From the NCBI RefSeq assembly GCF_009363055.1, contig NZ_CP045292.1:1240001-1304000 (forward strand): a DNA stretch of 64,000 bases, read 5' to 3'. The DNA is from Flavobacterium haoranii. GTDB taxonomy: Bacteria; Bacteroidota; Bacteroidia; Flavobacteriales; Flavobacteriaceae. Both the position numbers and the translations under genes were made by a program. The notes beneath the pieces are model-generated. The model had not been told where the DNA came from. It saw only the letters and a list, made by a program, of their open reading frames with translations, and ran no database searches. Every line of letters starts with the position of its first letter. Positions within the stretch are counted from its first letter, which is position 1. Positions 29,904-39,620 of the stretch are shown in pieces.

Positions 29904-30881
29904 ATGAGAGAAGTTGCTTTTATTAAACAAAATAAGGAAAAATGGCTTGAATTTGAACAAGCTATTTATGGCAAAACTAAAAAAAATCCTGATGATTTGG
30001 CCAGTTTATACATTCATTTAATGAATGACTTGTCGTATGCACAAACTTATTATCCAAAAAGTAAAACAACTGTTTACTTAAATCATCTTGGCTCCCAAAC
30101 TTATCAAAAAATTTATAAAACGAAGAGAACTGAAACTAATCGTTTAAAATATTTTTTTAAAACCGAGGTTCCTTTATTAGTTTATCAATATCGTCGTTAC
30201 ATTCTATATGCTTTTATTGCCTTTACATTGCTTACTCTTATTGGTGTTGTTTCAGCACAAAACGATGAAAGTTTTGTTAGAGTAATTCTTGGCGATCAAT
30301 ATGTAAACTTGACATTGGAAAACATTAAAGAAGGAGATCCTGTTGCGGTTTACAAAAGTAGTAGCGATTGGGCAAGTTTTATTGGCATTACTATAAATAA
30401 CCTGAAAGTTGGTACATTTTCTTATTTCTCAGGAATTTTAGTAGGAATCGGAACTTTTTATTCCATGTTTAACAATTGCATCATGTTAGGTTCGTTCCAA
30501 TATTTCTTTTATCAAGAAGGTGTTTTTTGGGAAAGTGTTCGTGGCATTTGGATACATGGTTCTATGGAAATTTTTGCTATGGTTATTGAAGCTGCAGCTG
30601 GTTTTATTTTAGGAGCTAGTATACTGTTTCCTAAAACACTATCGAGAATGAATTCTTTTAAAATTGGCTTTAAAGAAAGTTTCAAAATCTTTATCAGTAC
30701 GATGCCTTTTACATTTGCTGCCGGATTTTTAGAAGGTTATATAACCCGATTTTCAAAAGCAATGCCTACATTTTTGAGTGTAGCAATTATACTTATAACT
30801 TTATCAATTATAAGTTTTTATTATTTAGTTTATCCATTTATTGTTCATAAAAAATTAAAAACAAATGTTTCAACTTTATAA
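29904..30881 (+). CDS. SpoIIM-like (stage II sporulation protein M family) membrane protein
   Basis: A 325-residue protein, started at the ATG at 29904 (MREVAFIKQNKEKWLEFEQA). A helical N-terminal region of about 90 residues precedes four or five membrane helices. It carries the SpoIIM-type pattern: a conserved NNCIMLGSFQYFF segment, IWIHGSMEIFAMVIEAAAG and an FKESFKIFISTMPFTFAAGFLEGYITR end. Its relatives in Bacillus act in sporulation, but the family is common in non-sporulating Bacteroidetes beside MoxR and DUF58 genes, as here. It overlaps the next gene by 17 bases. Confidence 0.85.
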   Translation: MREVAFIKQNKEKWLEFEQAIYGKTKKNPDDLASLYIHLMNDLSYAQTYYPKSKTTVYLNHLGSQTYQKIYKTKRTETNRLKYFFKTEVPLLVYQYRRYILYAFIAFTLLTLIGVVSAQNDESFVRVILGDQYVNLTLENIKEGDPVAVYKSSSDWASFIGITINNLKVGTFSYFSGILVGIGTFYSMFNNCIMLGSFQYFFYQEGVFWESVRGIWIHGSMEIFAMVIEAAAGFILGASILFPKTLSRMNSFKIGFKESFKIFISTMPFTFAAGFLEGYITRFSKAMPTFLSVAIILITLSIISFYYLVYPFIVHKKLKTNVSTL

Positions 30882-31806
30882 AAAAAGAGATTTTAGCCAA
30901 TTTATTAGTGATACTATCAGCTTTTTTAAAATTGAAGGAAAAAATTATTTTAAAAGTTATTTCACTATAAATGGAGGTTTATTACTTATTCTTGTTGTTC
31001 TAATTTCTCTTTTTGTTAAAATATTTTTTGAAGGCATGTTTTCTGCAATTCAAAACAATGAAAATCCTAACTTTTTTGTAGAACAAATGTTTTCTAATTT
31101 AGGTTTGTTCATCGGATTAGGATTTCTAATGTTCTTTGCAATTATTTTGGTAAGTGTAATCAATTATACATTTCCAGTAATTTATTTAAAAATATTAGAA
31201 GAAGGAAAAACTCCTACAACTAAAGAAATTATTGACCGATTAAAATTAAAAGCAGGACGTTCCATCTTGTTTTTTATCATTTCAATTTTTGTACTGATTC
31301 CGGTTTTTATGATCTTGTTTTTCATAACTTTTTTACTCATAATGGTTATCATTGGTTTTCCATTATTATTCATTTTAATTCCAGCTGTTTCTAGTTGGAT
31401 TGCGCAAAGTTATTATCACTATATAAATACTAATTCAGGTTATTTTGATGCTCTTTTTAAAGGTTATGAAATAATCGGCAAGAAGTTTTGGCCTATAATT
31501 GGTTCAACCGCAATTATGTATGTTATTGTACAAATAATATTAACGCTAATTACATTTATTCCTTATATTTTTGGATTAATGACTATGTTTACAAATCCAG
31601 ATTTAAATGAAACTAATACTCAAGAAACATTTGGATTTATCATGATATTTGTAACTGTGCTAATGGCTATATCCATATTATTCAATTACACATTACAGAA
31701 TTTAATATTAATTAATCAAGGTATTATTTATTACAGCATTAAAGAAGCTGACGAAAATATTTCTGTTAATAATGAAATAGAAAGCATTGGTTCAAATGAA
31801 GAATAA
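30865..31806 (+). CDS. Membrane protein of the MoxR/DUF58 locus (DUF4013-like)
   Basis: A 313-residue protein with at least five hydrophobic segments (about 40-65, 95-120, 140-170, 210-235 and 255-285). Short cytoplasmic loops include an EEGKTPTTKEI stretch. It resembles the glycerophosphoryl diester phosphodiesterase membrane-domain and DUF4013 types, but the assignment is by layout only. Its place between the SpoIIM-like and DUF4129 genes, overlapping both, shows that it belongs to the same operon. I cannot give a function. Confidence 0.7.
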   Translation: MFQLYKKRDFSQFISDTISFFKIEGKNYFKSYFTINGGLLLILVVLISLFVKIFFEGMFSAIQNNENPNFFVEQMFSNLGLFIGLGFLMFFAIILVSVINYTFPVIYLKILEEGKTPTTKEIIDRLKLKAGRSILFFIISIFVLIPVFMILFFITFLLIMVIIGFPLLFILIPAVSSWIAQSYYHYINTNSGYFDALFKGYEIIGKKFWPIIGSTAIMYVIVQIILTLITFIPYIFGLMTMFTNPDLNETNTQETFGFIMIFVTVLMAISILFNYTLQNLILINQGIIYYSIKEADENISVNNEIESIGSNEE

Positions 31807-32497
31807 ACGTTCAACTTTACTTCTATCGATACTAACTCCTTTTTCAGTTTTTGCTGTAAAAAGCAACGATTCTATTGTTTATTTACAACGAAAATTTGAA
31901 GAAAACTTTCAAGACAAATACAAAGGAAGCGATTTTCAATATGAAACCGTTACTAAAACTGATCTCTCGGCTTGGGAAAGATTTTGGGCTGCCGTGTGGA
32001 GAAAACTTGGCGACCTTTTTAGTTTTGCTGATACTGGCGGAGCTTTAAATGGATTAGAAATTGTTTTCAAAATAGTAGCTTTTGCCATAATTGGACTTGT
32101 TATTTATTTAATAGTTCGCATTATTCTTAAAAAAGAAGGACGATGGATTTTTGGAAAATCGGCTAAAAAAATATTGGTTACCGAAAATGTGGAAGAAAAC
32201 ATTCACACTATCGATTTTAATACCATTATTAAAAATGCTACATCACAAAAAGATTATCGTGTTGCGGTTCGTTATTACTATTTATGGTTACTAAAAACAT
32301 TGTCTGATAAAAACATCATTGAATGGGATATCGAAAAAACAAATAGCGATTATTTAAGAGAAATTTCAAATAGCGAACTTAAGAAAGAATTTCGCTTTTT
32401 GTCTTATATCTACGAATACAGTTGGTATGGTGAGTTTGAATTAAATGAAGAAGATTTTTCAAAAGCGCAAAATGCTTTTATCAAAAACATTAAATAA
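31796..32497 (+). CDS. DUF4129 domain membrane protein
   Basis: A 233-residue protein with a signal-like N-terminus (KNKRSTLLLSILTPFSVFA), an extracytoplasmic segment with a Trp-rich patch (SAWERFWAAVWRKLGDLF) and one strong membrane helix near 88-112. The C-terminal cytoplasmic domain has DYRVAVRYYYLWLLKTLSD and FRFLSYIYEYSWYGEF, the hallmarks of DUF4129. DUF4129 domains are usually encoded beside DUF58 and transglutaminase-type genes. The ATG at 31796 overlaps the preceding gene by 11 bases. Confidence 0.85.
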   Translation: MKNKRSTLLLSILTPFSVFAVKSNDSIVYLQRKFEENFQDKYKGSDFQYETVTKTDLSAWERFWAAVWRKLGDLFSFADTGGALNGLEIVFKIVAFAIIGLVIYLIVRIILKKEGRWIFGKSAKKILVTENVEENIHTIDFNTIIKNATSQKDYRVAVRYYYLWLLKTLSDKNIIEWDIEKTNSDYLREISNSELKKEFRFLSYIYEYSWYGEFELNEEDFSKAQNAFIKNIK

Positions 32498-32500
32498 CGC

Positions 32501-33691
32501 ATGTCTAGAAGTTTAAAAGTATATATCGGAATTTTAATTGTCATCTTGATTGGTATAATCATGATTGATGCCAACCGACCTAAACCTATAGATTGGACAC
32601 CAACTTTTTCTATTAAAGATAAAATTCCATTTGGTTTATATGTTTTCAATAACGAATCAGATGCTTTTTTTAAACCACAAAAAGTCACTCAATTTGGCAA
32701 AAGTCCATATGAATTTTTTGATTCAAAATACAGTTATATTGATACTACTTACTCTATAAAAGGAAACTTTTTATACATCAATGGAAACTTCGACATCGAT
32801 GAAGAATCTGTTGAAGAGCTTTTATATTTTGCAGAACATGGCAATAATATCTTTTTAAGTTCTAGTGACTTCCCTTCTATTTTTGCTGATACTTTACATT
32901 TTAAAATGGAATATGATAATTCTTTTACCGATTCGCTTCAAATGAATGTCGAGTTCAAACAAAAGAAAAATTCGTTCTACTTTAATAAAGGAATAAACGC
33001 ATCATATTTTACTGAAATTGATAGTACTTCAAAAGTTTTAGGAACTCAAAAAAGAAGCAATGGTAAAGTTCAAAGTAATTTTATAAAAATCCCTTACGGG
33101 AAAGGAAATTTCTACCTTCATTGCCAACCTATTGCCTTTACAAATTATTATTTATTAAAAGAAAATCAGTCTTATGCTGCTGATGTTTTAAGTAATTTAC
33201 CAAATGAAAATGAAGTGTTTTGGAAAATAAAACGCTACGAAAGTGACGGATTAGAACAATCACCATTACGCTTTTGGTTCAGTCAACCTGCGTTAAAATC
33301 GGCTTGGCTACTTGCTATTTATGCTTTAATTGTTTTCATGATTTTTAATGCTAAAAGAAAACAACGCGTAATTCCAATTATTACACCACTTAAAAACACC
33401 ACTATCGAGTTCACCAAAACCATTGGTAACCTTTATTATCAGGAAAAAGATTATTTGAATATCATTGATAAAAAAATTATTTTCTTCCTTGAAAAAGTAA
33501 GAAACGATTATTATTTAGATACTTTTAATTTAGACGAAACGTTTTGCAAGCGATTACAACAAAAAAGTGGTAAGAATTTACAGGACATCGAAAAATTAGT
33601 TCAACTTATAAAACAATTAAGAACTCAATCTTCTGCTACCGAAACAGATGTAATTGAGTTAAACAATTTAATAGAAAAATTTTATTCGTAA
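32501..33691 (+). CDS. DUF4350 domain membrane protein
   Basis: A 396-residue protein with an N-terminal membrane helix (about 6-23). A periplasmic DUF4350 domain follows, with [10 protein letters not shown], a [19 protein letters not shown] segment, an [12 protein letters not shown] strand and [14 protein letters not shown] second helix lies near residue 268, with [20 protein letters not shown], and the cytoplasmic tail is about 110 residues. DUF4350 proteins occur in MoxR/DUF58/DUF4129 operons. The fold resembles a glutamine-amidotransferase-like domain, but no catalytic residues are evident. The TAA overlaps the MoxR ATG by one base. Confidence 0.85.
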   Translation: MSRSLKVYIGILIVILIGIIMIDANRPKPIDWTPTFSIKDKIPFGLYVFNNESDAFFKPQKVTQFGKSPYEFFDSKYSYIDTTYSIKGNFLYINGNFDIDEESVEELLYFAEHGNNIFLSSSDFPSIFADTLHFKMEYDNSFTDSLQMNVEFKQKKNSFYFNKGINASYFTEIDSTSKVLGTQKRSNGKVQSNFIKIPYGKGNFYLHCQPIAFTNYYLLKENQSYAADVLSNLPNENEVFWKIKRYESDGLEQSPLRFWFSQPALKSAWLLAIYALIVFMIFNAKRKQRVIPIITPLKNTTIEFTKTIGNLYYQEKDYLNIIDKKIIFFLEKVRNDYYLDTFNLDETFCKRLQQKSGKNLQDIEKLVQLIKQLRTQSSATETDVIELNNLIEKFYS

Positions 33692-34697
33692 TGGAAAATA
33701 CATTTGAACAAAACGAACAGCAAGAAAGTGTAAACTTTCAATCTAGAATAAATTTACAGCCTTTACAAGAAAGTGTAGATAAATTAAAAGACGAAATAGC
33801 AAAAGTAATTGTAGGCCAGCACGAAATGATTGACCAATTATTGGTTTCTATTTTAGCAAATGGTCATGTTTTATTAGAAGGAGTTCCTGGAGTTGCTAAA
33901 ACCATAACCGCAAAATTATTAGCAAAAACTTTGGACTTAGATTTCAGTCGAATTCAATTTACTCCAGATTTAATGCCTTCAGATATCATTGGAACATCAG
34001 TTTTTGATTTATCAAAATCTACTTTCGAATTCAAAAAAGGTCCTATTTTCTCAAATTTTGTATTAATTGATGAAATAAATCGTGCGCCAGCTAAAACACA
34101 AGCTGCACTTTTTGAAGTAATGGAAGAAAGACAAATTACTGCTGATGGTACTACTTATAAATTAGAACAGCCTTTTTAGTAATTGCTACACAAAATCCTA
34201 TTGAACAAGAAGGAACTTACAGATTACCTGAAGCACAATTAGACCGATTTTTATTTAAAATTAATGTTGGCTATCCAAACCTTCAGCAAGAAATTGATAT
34301 TATTCAAAAAGAGAACGAATTACAAAGTCGTGATAAATTTGAAAACATTATTTCTATTATTTCTCAAAGTAACATTATTGAGTTCCAAAAACTCGTAAAA
34401 CAAATCATCATAGAACCAAATTTAGTAGAATACATTGCTAAAATTGTTATAAATACTCGTGAAAATGCCTTTTTATATTTAGGTGCTTCTCCGCGTGCTT
34501 CAATTGCAATTTTGAATGCTGCTAAAGGTTTTGCTGCGTTAAAAGCACGCGATTTTGTAACGCCAGATGATATTAAACAAGCCGCAATTCCAGTTTTACA
34601 ACACCGTGTAGTGGTAACTCCAGAACGCGAAATGGAAGGTATTAGTAGTACTGAAATCATCAAACAAATAGTGGATGCTGTTGAAATTCCGAGATAA
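33691..34697 (+). pseudogene. MoxR-family AAA ATPase, frameshifted at a T-run
   Basis: The first frame shows a MoxR ATPase: [20 protein letters not shown], Walker [29 protein letters not shown], Walker [21 protein letters not shown] and [15 protein letters not shown], then a stop. After one extra T in the run at 34173-34177 the frame continues [20 protein letters not shown] through [15 protein letters not shown] to 34697. The joined protein has 335 residues, the normal size. Conservation is perfect across the join, so I read this as a sequencing contraction rather than decay. MoxR proteins are chaperone-like ATPases for partner proteins containing VWA or DUF58 domains, here the next gene. Confidence 0.88.
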
Positions 34698-34711
34698 AAA
34701 TTAAATTATTG

Positions 34712-36045
34712 ATGAAGAACTTTTTCAAACAATTATACCTAAACAACTTTTTCTTTTACTGCCTTATGGGAATTATCTTCTTATTCCTATTGGCATTCTT
34801 TTTCCCTATGTTTTATAGTGCAAGTTGGTATTTATTGTTTGTACTTTTAACCTTTACAGTAATTGATGTTATTTTACTTTTTAGCTCAAAAAACGCTGTA
34901 ACAGGAATACGAAATACACCCGAAAAATTATCAAATGGTGATGAAAATGATGTAACCATCTATTTACAAAATAAATATTCATTTCCGGTTTGGGTAAAAG
35001 TAATTGATGAAATTCCTTTTCAGTTTCAAAAAAGAGATTTTGAAGTAAAACGAAAAGTTAATGCTAATGAAAAAGATTCTTTTAAATACTTTTTAAGACC
35101 AACAGAACGTGGGGAGTATCTTTTTGGAAAACTAAACGTTTATGCAGCTTCACCATTACGATTAATAAGCCGTCGGTTTGTATATGAAGATCAAAAAATG
35201 GTTCCTACCTACCCTTCTTATGTACAATTAAGAAAGCATGATTTAATGGCGTTTTCAAACCATTTATTTCAATACGGATTAAAAAAGATAAGAAGAATTG
35301 GTCATACTATGGAATTTGAACAAATTAAAGAATATGTTCAAGGCGACGATTTAAGAACTATTAACTGGAAAGCTACCGCTAAAAAAATCAGTTAATGGTG
35401 AAGCAATACCAAGATGAGAAATCTCAAAATGTGTATATGGTAATCGATAAAGGTCGTGTTATGAAAATGCCTTTTAACGGTTTAAGTTTATTAGATTATG
35501 CCATTAATGCTACTTTAGTTTTATCGAATGTAATCTTGAAAAAAGGCGATAAAGCCGGAATGTTTGCTTTTTCTAAGAAAGTTGAAAACAGAATTGTTGC
35601 AGAAAAACGTTTGAGTCAAATGCAACAAATCATGGAAAATTTGTACAACATAAAAACCGATTTCTTTGAAAGTGATTTTAGCCGATTGTATGTTGATGTA
35701 AAAAAACATATTAACCAACGTAGTTTAATTATTTTGTACACTAATTTTGAAACGCTCGATGGTTTACACCGACAACTTCCTTATTTAAAAGGAATTGCTA
35801 AAAGTCACTTGTTGGTAGTTGTTTTTTTCAATAATACTGAATTAAACGACCTAATCCAGAAGAAAGCTACCAATATTCAGGAAGTCTATGATAAAGTTAT
35901 TGCTGAAAAGTTTGCTTTCGAAAAACGTCTTATTGTAAACGAATTAAAGAAATATGGTATTTATTCTGTTTTAACACAACCCGAAAATTTAACTTTAGAT
36001 ACTATCAATAAATATTTAGAAATTAAAGCAAGAGGAATTTTATAA
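34712..36045 (+). pseudogene. DUF58 domain protein, frameshifted at an A-run
   Basis: Two hydrophobic segments (about 14-52) precede a beta-rich region. Then comes the DUF58 signature RRIGHTMEFEQIKEYVQGDD followed by LRTINWKATAK, where the frame ends. One more A in the run at 35381-35387 restores TAKKNQLMVKQYQDEKSQNVYMV and the rest of the von Willebrand-like part to 36045 (444 residues). The raw sequence would otherwise give a second protein starting at 35395. DUF58 proteins are the usual partners of MoxR ATPases. Start chosen at ATG 34712. The last base overlaps the next gene (TAATG). Confidence 0.86.
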
Positions 36046-37001
36046 TGCTAACAAATATAAAAATCGATAAACTAAATATTTTTTTGATGTCGTTATCAGC
36101 TTTGTTAGCTTTTTTTATTCCATTCGAATTATTTCTGTTAGTTTATGCTTTCTTGGGACCATTACATTATCTAACAGAAATTAATTGGTTACATCAAAAA
36201 AACTATTACACTACAAGCAAAAATGATTATTGGCTTTTAATAGCAATTCTATTATTCATTGGACTTATAGTTTTTAGTCCATTACGAAATTATGGTCGCA
36301 GTTTTCTACCTGTTTTTATAGCATTTGCATTCTTTTCAGCATTTGTAATGCAATTTTATGAAACTAAAAAAAGTAAATTTATAGGTTACATAATCAGTTT
36401 AATAATCAGTATTTTATTATTTGTTTTAGTCCAATAAAAAACTGAAATTGTGTTTTCTATTTTCTTACCAAGTTTAATTCACGTTTTTATTTTTACAGGA
36501 TTATTCATCTTAATTGGTGCTCTAAAAACTAAAAGTTTATGGGCTAAAATTTCTCTTGTCGCTTTTATATTATGTGCAATTTCATTAATCTTCTTACCAG
36601 TTCATTCAGAATTCAATTTCATTACTAATTTAAAACTTCAAGAAAATTATCATTCATTTGAAAAGATCAATCAAACTTTAATTAACTTTTTTTCAGACAA
36701 TTCAAATACTGTTTTTACCTCTACAATTGGTATCCAAATTATGCGATTTATCGCTTTTGCTTACACTTATCATTATTTAAATTGGTTTTCTAAAACATCT
36801 ATTATTCAGTAGCATAAAACAACGAAATTAAAAATGATTGCAATTATTACCATTTGGATAATTTCTGTAGCTCTTTATATCTACAATTACAATTTAGGAT
36901 TAAAATGGTTGTATTTATTAAGCCTCGCTCATGTATTTTTAGAGTTTCCTCTAAATTTCACTACTTTTAGAATGTTATTTTCAAGTGTAAAGAATAAATA
37001 A
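36045..37001 (+). pseudogene. Multi-pass membrane protein with two in-frame stop codons
   Basis: One frame runs from ATG 36045 to TAA 36999-37001 and would encode 318 residues with about eight hydrophobic segments, but it has TAA at 36435-36437 and TAG at 36810-36812. No frame change is needed to cross either stop. Downstream sequence remains hydrophobic and protein-like (FLPSLIHVFIFTGLFILIGA, then HVFLEFPLNFTTF). The second stop sits where I remember Trp in relatives (SIIxWHK), so TGG to TAG is a simple explanation. Unlike the frameshifted neighbours this needs base changes. The early segment LGPLHYLTEINWL is a family mark, but the function is unknown. Confidence 0.68.
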
Positions 37002-37008
37002 TTAAAAG

Positions 37009-37016
37009 TATCTTTG
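37009..37016 (+). promoter_or_regulatory. Promoter -7 element for the rRNA methyltransferase gene
   Basis: TATCTTTG, matching TAnnTTTG, ends 14 bases before the ATG at 37031. No TTG lies at the usual distance upstream, so only half of the promoter is evident. Confidence 0.45.
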
Positions 37017-37030
37017 CATAAATTTTCAAT

Positions 37031-37818
37031 ATGAAAAAAATAGAATCGGTTCAAAATTCGTTTATCAAATCATTAGTTCAACTTCAAGAAAAAGCCAAAG
37101 TTCGTAAACAAGAAGGAAAATTTTTAATTGAAGGAAAACGCGAAATAGAATTGGCTTTAAAAGGCGGTTATGAAATTGAAACTATTTTATTTTTACCCGA
37201 AATTATTTCTGAAAATCAACTAAGCGAATTAACTACTAAACATCTAAACGTTATAAAAATTTCAAAAGAAGTCTATCAAAAACTAGCTTATCGTGATACT
37301 ACTGAAGGTTTATTGGCTGTGGCTAAAACAAAAAATTAAATTTATCCGAATTAAAGCTTTCTAAAAATCCGTTAATTCTTGTTGCAGAAGCAATTGAAAA
37401 ACCTGGTAATCTAGGTGCTATTTTAAGAACTGCTGATGCTGCCAATATTGATGCTGTTATTATTGCAAATCCAAAAACCGATTTATACAATCCTAACATT
37501 GTGCGTTCGAGTGTCGGTTGTTTGTTTACGAGACAAATTGCAACTGGAACATCTGAAGAAGTGGTACAATTTTTAAAAGAAAATAACATTAACTTTTACA
37601 GCGCTACGCTTCAAAATTCGAATTCGTATCATGTTGAAGATTATACACAACCCACAGCACTTGTTGTAGGAACTGAAGCAACAGGTTTAACAGAAATTTG
37701 GAGAACAGAAAGTACTCAAAACATTGTTATTCCAATGCAAGGTGAAATTGATTCAATGAATGTTTCGGTAGCAGCTGCAATTTTACTTTTTGAAGCAAAA
37801 AGACAACGCGGTTTATAA
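37031..37818 (+). pseudogene. SpoU/TrmH-family RNA 2'-O-methyltransferase, frameshifted at an A-run
   Basis: The N-terminal RNA-binding domain (SVQNSFIKSLVQLQEKAKVR, FLIEGKREIELAL) reads to TTEGLLAVAKTKN and stops. With one more A in the run at 37330-37335 it continues KKLNLSELKLSKNPLILVAE, then EKPGNLGAILRTADA, the SpoU motif 1, and later VVGTEATGL and IPMQGEIDSMNVSVAAAI, motifs 2 and 3 of the knot fold. The joined length is 262 residues, normal for this family. The Asn-Arg-Glu/Ser residues of the SAM knot are intact. It probably methylates rRNA or tRNA ribose; the exact target is not predictable. The break looks like a sequencing contraction. Confidence 0.88.
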
Positions 37819-38580
37819 TTATTTATTCCAAATTTTCCACGCTTTCTCAGCTTGAAAAACTAGCATTTCATATCCGTTTTGAACCTTAGCACCATTTTCT
37901 TTAGCTTGCTTCATAAAAGTTGTTTCTTCTGGATTATAAACTAAATCGAAAGCAATGTGCTTATTAGTAAATAAATCATAATCTAAAGGAGGACAAGATT
38001 CAATATTGGGATGTGTTCCTAGTGGAGTTGTATTAATAATAATTTGGTAATCATTAAAAACCTCAGCATTTAATTCTTCATAAGAAAACTCATATTCTGT
38101 TGGGTTTCTAGACACAAAATCAAATTCAATTTTTAATTTTCTTAGAGCATAAGCAATTGCTTTACTAGCACCACCAGTTCCTAATATCAATGCTTTTTTA
38201 TGATGATTTTCTAAAAGTGGAACCAATGCTTTTTTAAAACCATAATGATCAGTATTGTGTCCTTTTAGTTGCTTTTTTTTCGATATAGAAATGGTATTAA
38301 CTGCACCAATTTTTCGAGCAGTTTTTGAAAGTCCATCTAAATAAGGAATAATTTCTTCTTTATACGGAATAGTAACATTCATTCCTTTTAAACCTTTTGT
38401 TTCACTAATAACATTAGGAAACTCTTTAATAGTTTGAATATCAAAATTTAAATATTCGCAATTATCAAAATGTAAAAGAGAAAACTTTTCATTAAAATAC
38501 TTTCTAGAAAATGAGTACGAAATATTTCTACCCACTAACCCATATTTTATCTGCTTTTTATGTTTTTTATTTTTCCCCAT
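37819..38580 (-). CDS. aroE: Shikimate dehydrogenase
   Basis: Reduces 3-dehydroshikimate with NADPH in the shikimate pathway. The 253-residue protein has SYSFSRKYF (substrate binding Ser), NVTIPYKEEI with the catalytic Lys74, and NTDHYGF with Asp111 as the second catalytic residue. The Rossmann turn is LGTGGASKAI and the end is the usual GYEMLVFQAEKAW. The length is slightly below the E. coli enzyme. It converges with the methyltransferase gene with no spacer. Its start follows directly on the DUF368 stop, so the two are probably one transcript. Confidence 0.93.
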   Translation of the reverse strand: MGKNKKHKKQIKYGLVGRNISYSFSRKYFNEKFSLLHFDNCEYLNFDIQTIKEFPNVISETKGLKGMNVTIPYKEEIIPYLDGLSKTARKIGAVNTISISKKKQLKGHNTDHYGFKKALVPLLENHHKKALILGTGGASKAIAYALRKLKIEFDFVSRNPTEYEFSYEELNAEVFNDYQIIINTTPLGTHPNIESCPPLDYDLFTNKHIAFDLVYNPEETTFMKQAKENGAKVQNGYEMLVFQAEKAWKIWNK

Positions 38581-39560
38581 TACGAATTGGTTTTACCTAA
38601 TTTAAAAGCTAATTTTTCGAGTCCAAAAATTAAGAAAAATCCAATTAATGCCATAATAATTGCACCAAAAATTTTAGGCTCGCCAACAAACTCAATTGGT
38701 AAAATACTTCGCTCTATAAAAGGAACTGTTTCTCCATGGCTGTTTACTCTTGTTTCTAAGACTTCTTTCCAAGGCCATATTTTATTTAAAGATCCTATCA
38801 TAAAACCAATTAACATTGCCAAAGTTGTATTCTTATGATGTGCAAACATCCAAGTTAATACTCTCGAGAAAAGCTTTAAACCTAAAATAGCACCTCCAGC
38901 AAATACAGCTAATTTTGTAAATGCTTGCAATAACAAATCGGTATTCATTTGTGTCAAACCTTCACGTAATTGGTTAATTGTTCCAATAACAGTTTGATAA
39001 GACCCCATTAACAGTAAGATAAATGCTCCTGAAACACCTGGCAAAATCATTGCAATTATCGCTAAAAAACCAGATAAAAATAAATATGGATAACTATCTG
39101 GTGAGCTTGTTGGCTCAGCAATTGTAATGTAATAAGATAAAATAGTTCCTATTAATAACGCTATTATTCCTTTTAAATGCCAATGCGTTATTTCTTTCCA
39201 AATGAAAACAATACTTGCAATTACTAATCCGAAGAAGAATGACCAAACTAAAATAGGTTGTGTTTCTAAAAGATGGGTAATAATCTTTGAAAAAGTTAAA
39301 ACACTAATTGCAATTCCGGATAATAAAGCTAACAAAAAATTGCCGTTTACGGATCCCCAAGCTGCTTTAAAACCATTGTTTTTTAGAGTCTTAAGTGTAC
39401 CAATGTTAATTTTATTTATACTGTCAATTAACTCTTGATAAATACCTGAAATAAATGCAATTGTTCCTCCTGAAACTCCAGGAACAACATCGGCAGCTCC
39501 CATAGCTATACCTTTTAAGGTAATCAATAAATAATCTGGAAATATTTTTCTCATAGTCAT
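38580..39560 (-). CDS. DUF368 membrane protein (PopT-type undecaprenyl-phosphate flippase family)
   Basis: A 326-residue polytopic protein of the DUF368 family. The start LKGIAMGAADVVPGVSGGTI is its clear mark, repeated in the middle as MILPGVSGAFILLLMGSYQT. Both repeats lie in re-entrant-type glycine-rich helices. Members of this family (PopT) have been reported to return undecaprenyl phosphate across the inner membrane, which would support cell-wall and surface-glycan synthesis. That function is transferred by family. I use the ATG at 39560 rather than 39572 because the promoter element at 39580-39587 would leave almost no leader for the latter; 39554 is also possible. Confidence 0.85.
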   Translation of the reverse strand: MTMRKIFPDYLLITLKGIAMGAADVVPGVSGGTIAFISGIYQELIDSINKINIGTLKTLKNNGFKAAWGSVNGNFLLALLSGIAISVLTFSKIITHLLETQPILVWSFFFGLVIASIVFIWKEITHWHLKGIIALLIGTILSYYITIAEPTSSPDSYPYLFLSGFLAIIAMILPGVSGAFILLLMGSYQTVIGTINQLREGLTQMNTDLLLQAFTKLAVFAGGAILGLKLFSRVLTWMFAHHKNTTLAMLIGFMIGSLNKIWPWKEVLETRVNSHGETVPFIERSILPIEFVGEPKIFGAIIMALIGFFLIFGLEKLAFKLGKTNS

Positions 39561-39579
39561 AAAAAAAGTCATTCTAAAA

Positions 39580-39587
39580 CAAAAATA
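39580..39587 (-). promoter_or_regulatory. Promoter -7 element for DUF368/aroE
   Basis: The complement reads TATTTTTG (TAnnTTTG type), about 20 bases before the chosen start at 39560. Confidence 0.4.
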
Positions 39588-39620
39588 GTTAAAGAATGAC
39601 TCTTGTACTAGTATTAAAAG

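Noticed and set aside
34364..34663. An open frame of about 100 codons on the minus strand opposite the MoxR gene
   Set aside because: It lies wholly opposite conserved MoxR coding sequence and has no family features; it is a shadow of that gene.
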